Assembly: GCA_007026445.1 (NCBI GenBank) | Contig: VDMD01000002.1 | Location: 2,108,001-2,172,000, forward strand | Direction of reading: 5' to 3' | DNA from: Schizophyllum amplum | Lineage: Eukaryota; Basidiomycota; Agaricomycetes; Agaricales; Schizophyllaceae | Length of the DNA: 64,000 bases | Shown here: positions 61,401 through 64,000 of the stretch, one piece after another | Layout of the letters: every line of letters starts with the position of its first letter | Numbering within the stretch: the stretch's first letter is position 1 | Position numbers and translations under genes: made by a program | The notes under the pieces: model-generated | What the model saw: only the letters and a program-made list of their open reading frames with translations | What the model was told of the DNA's origin: nothing | Database searches by the model: none

Positions 61401-62511
61401 AGATATCGCCTAAAATGTCAGCATATTGGGCACACGAACAAGGGGTGGCACAACTCACAATAAGCCATCAAGGAATTCTGGCAGGTATGTGATCAGCTCG
61501 AGTTCGGGGACGGAGTCCAGAACAGTAATCCAGGAGACAAGATATGTTCTCGTGAAGGGGCTGACGACGTATATCCTCTCTCGGAGCAAGGGTATGAAAT
61601 GCGCGAGGGAGAAGGCCTTCTTAGCGCCGGGCATGCCGCGGTGGCCTTCCTTGCCATCGGGGTAGTCGACAAGGACGCCACGCGCTTCCTCGTGTTCATC
61701 GCGTATCTTCTCGGTCTCTGGGTATAGGGGGATGTATACCGAGGCAGACTCGGCGACAATGTCCTTCAACAAACGATCGAGCAGTTCCGCGCCATTCCTG
61801 ACGGAAAGTTCAGAGTCGGCGGCGAGCTGGTGGATCTCCATGAATAAGGGATAGACAGTGATTGACACGCCACGCACCTTGCTTAGCGCGTCAAAGATCT
61901 CGTTGAAGTAGACGAGGACCTCGCCCTTCGAAACCTTTGCGATATTGTACAGGCACTCGGCGGAGAAGTATCGTATCCTGTTCTCGGGATCGACAAAGCA
62001 GCTGAGCAGCTGATGGATGAACTTGTCCATGTACGGCGCGACCTCGACCCCGAGCGCAATAGCCGTCCCCGCCAAGCCGATGAGGCCGCCATTGCGGACA
62101 TGGAGCGCGTTGTTCGAGTTGTTGAACATCTCGACGAGCTGGTCAATGATCTGGCTTATGCGCCGTTCATCTCTTTGCTGCTGGCATTCTCGGATCTGTC
62201 TGCGGGGTGTGTGAGTGCCAGGGCTCGACGGAGCGCTCGGCGTGTCCTCACTTTTCGAGCTCGAGCGCGGCGGACTTGCGCTTCTCGTAGATCTTGTCAA
62301 CGAGCTGCTTTGCGATGGCCGTGTCTGCGTATCGTGTCGGTACATTTCGAGAGAGGGTGCCAGTCAGACAAACCCATTGTTCTCCACAGCTAGCAGCATG
62401 AACGCAAGGGGCGTGCGTATGACGGAGTGGCAGCACGCGCTGATCGCGAGTCGCACGCGAGACCCGGTCCGCATCCCGGGTGGCGAGTCGCGACACCGCA
62501 CTTGTGTCCAT
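58499..62511 (-). CDS. VAC14: Vac14, scaffold of the PI(3,5)P2 kinase complex
   Basis: HEAT-repeat scaffold that binds Fab1/PIKfyve and Fig4 on vacuole membranes. ATG 62511 gives MDT, spliced by donor GTGCGG and acceptor CGCAG to [20 protein letters not shown], the conserved start. Then come [80 protein letters not shown] and [20 protein letters not shown]. The C-terminal part has [60 protein letters not shown] and [20 protein letters not shown], with a disordered Pro/Ser/Ala-rich tail ending at 58499. A long disordered insert (about 60370-60740) lies mid-protein. Confidence 0.93.
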
Positions 62512-62855
62512 ACAATTATCTAGTCAGGCCTGGAGCCGGTCCTACTACAAGATCCACTCCCTTCAAGTATTGACGCTTCCAGACACTTTTCTACCATCAT
62601 TCGCAGGCCTCTCTAAGTTCAGCCTGGTGAGTGCTTCCTCCCCCACCGTCCAAAGATATCGCCTGTGGCTTCTGCATGCATCAAGGTCGTCCGTTCTTGC
62701 AGAATCGAGTGGCTGATTGTCTGCATCTCATCAATCCCGCAGGTATTGAAGCCGAGGGCCTTCGCGGCGCGCGACGGTGTCTTCTCCTCAAAGAGGCCGC
62801 GGTCTTGCATTCGGACTGGATAGTGTTTGATGTTCCCCGTGCACCAAGCGGCTGG
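62512..62855. other. Intergenic between Vac14 and UreF
   Basis: About 340 bases holding the Vac14 promoter and the UreF 3' side. No gene supported. Confidence 0.4.
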
Positions 62856-63950
62856 CTAGCTGTTGAAAATCCGCGAATGTTGCAGATCGTGCCGCGCCGC
62901 GAGTATTTCGCCCAACGGCCAGGTGTTAAGGGGACCGTCCTCAAGCGCGTCAGCAGCGACGGAATCACACGCACAAGTCTGAACGACCGATGCGTCCTCG
63001 CCACCCTTGCTTTCCATCCTGACCCTCTCCATCCACCTCTCTACCTCGGTCTCCACTATGGGGCGGACCGCGTGCAGCAGCAGCCGCTGCGCCGCGTACG
63101 GCCCCACCACATTTAGCCTGACCGCAGCGGAGAGTAGGCCCCGCACGTGCAGAAAGAGGTGTAGGTGCACTGCGCGGGCTGAAAAAGTGTTATGAGCGTA
63201 AGATCATTATGAACCAGAGGCGAATCAAAATAAATTGACAGTCGGCAGGGAGAAAGGAGGTATGAAAGGGTCTGGGCGACAGAAGGGAAACAAGAAATGA
63301 TGCGCACCTAGCGGCAGCCCGAGCGCAGCCGTCAACGCGCCCCAACACACCGGCAAGTGGCCGGGCACATCCTCGCGCCGCACGAGTAGCTTGTATTGGT
63401 CGAGCGCGCGCGCTAGAAGGGCGTCGTTGATGTTCGCTTCCGTTGACGCGTCCACAGGCGGGGCAAGCCCCTTCGCGTACAACGTCAACAATGCGACGCC
63501 CTGCGCCCGGGATGCGCGGCGCGCGACGTGATTGAGCGTTACGGCCTCGCACAGCGCGTCGGCTGCGGCAAGGTCGGCGAGCGTGCGCTCAAGGGGGTCG
63601 CAGTCCGGCGAGGACGCGGACGCGGAGCACGAAGGTATAGGCTCAGTGGGCATCGTATTCGCAAGTCCACTAGCAGTCGCAGACTCCGCCAGCCGTGTGA
63701 TCACCCCGTGCGCATCAGCAACAAAGGGCAGTGCCGTGCGCGCATACGACGCGAGACTGTCGCGCACAAACGCTAAGACGGCGGCGTCCTGCTTGCTTTG
63801 TTTGCTGCCGCCGCTTCCTGACAGCGTGTGTGCATCAAATCCGTGCTTGAAGTACGATTCCATCCCCGATGACGCGACGAAGGAGCCCGTGGGGAGGTTG
63901 CTGTCCGCGAGGACGAGGAGGAGGTAGGTTTCCGTGTCGGTTGTGTCCAT
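62856..63950 (-). CDS. ureF: Urease accessory protein UreF
   Basis: Part of the UreD-UreF-UreG chaperone that inserts nickel into urease; cytosolic. ATG 63950 opens MDTTDTETYLLLVLADSNLP, then TGSFVASSGMESYFKHGFDA, the family signature, and FVRDSLASYARTALPFVADA. The helical core continues LVRREDVPGHLPVCWGALTA, joined over an intron (acceptor TTTTTCAG) to ARAVHLHLFLHVRGLLSAAV and RLNVVGPYAAQRLLLHAVRP. The conserved C-terminus WPLGEILAARHDLQHSRIFN is intact, with the stop at 62856-62858. Three exons. The acidic/Ser insert around 63590-63640 is variable in fungi. Confidence 0.93.
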
Positions 63951-64000
63951 TATTCAAGCCGGAGATAAGACAAAACTTCGGTAAGAAGGTTGGAGAGGAC
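63951..64000. other. Upstream edge of UreF
   Basis: 50 bases of 5' flank at the right window edge; nothing distinctive. Confidence 0.3.

Noticed and set aside
62631..63116. 161-codon plus-strand frame opposite UreF
   Set aside because: Lies antisense to the conserved C-terminal exons of UreF; a shadow of real coding sequence.

Overview
This window is nuclear DNA from a filamentous basidiomycete, most likely an Agaricomycete (mushroom or wood-decay fungus). Genes sit close together on both strands. Most carry several short introns of about 45-70 bases with GTGCGT/GTGAGT/GTATGT-like donors. Gene content is eukaryotic and fungal: mitochondrial complex I subunits, MCM6, Vac14, an FH1-FH2 formin, an RTA1-type membrane protein, a CAP/PR-1 secreted protein and a GH18 chitinase. 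I see no operons, CRISPR, prophage or convincing tRNA/rRNA gene. The species cannot be named from the sequence alone. Intron positions below were placed by hand from reading frames and GT-AG borders; ends are exact where a clear ATG or stop was found, and otherwise stated as uncertain.

Layout. 1-8 kb: left-truncated ubiquitin-specific protease, C2H2 zinc-finger factor, F-box protein and an ACT-domain protein resembling the CASTOR arginine-sensor family, all on the minus strand. 8-20 kb: a disordered protein, a mitochondrial-type PP2C phosphatase, two unidentified genes, a membrane-anchored short-chain dehydrogenase and a long low-complexity protein. 20-32.5 kb: two secreted proteins (GH18 chitinase, CAP protein), prefoldin subunit 2 divergent from the complex I NDUFS8 subunit, an RTA1 transporter-like protein, a MITE-like inverted-repeat element apparently lying in an intron, a probable INO80-complex subunit, and the complex I NDUFA13/GRIM-19 subunit. 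33-47 kb: a two-HMG-box protein, a GNAT acetyltransferase divergent from 3-methylcrotonyl-CoA carboxylase beta, the mismatch-repair endonuclease MLH3, an SBDS-domain (Rtc3-like) protein and a conserved-looking unknown. 47-64 kb: formin, MCM6, a tyrosine phosphatase divergent from MCM6, Vac14, and the urease accessory protein UreF.

Most genes are ordinary housekeeping genes with intact signature motifs and no functional clustering. The points most worth a second look are the 410-bp TA-flanked inverted-repeat element whose ends coincide with plausible splice sites (27.6-28.0 kb), the CAP-protein gene whose two halves do not join cleanly with all four active-cavity residues retained, the chitinase with Glu in place of the first Asp of its catalytic motif, and the CASTOR-like ACT protein. 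I did not find a clear undescribed multi-gene system.
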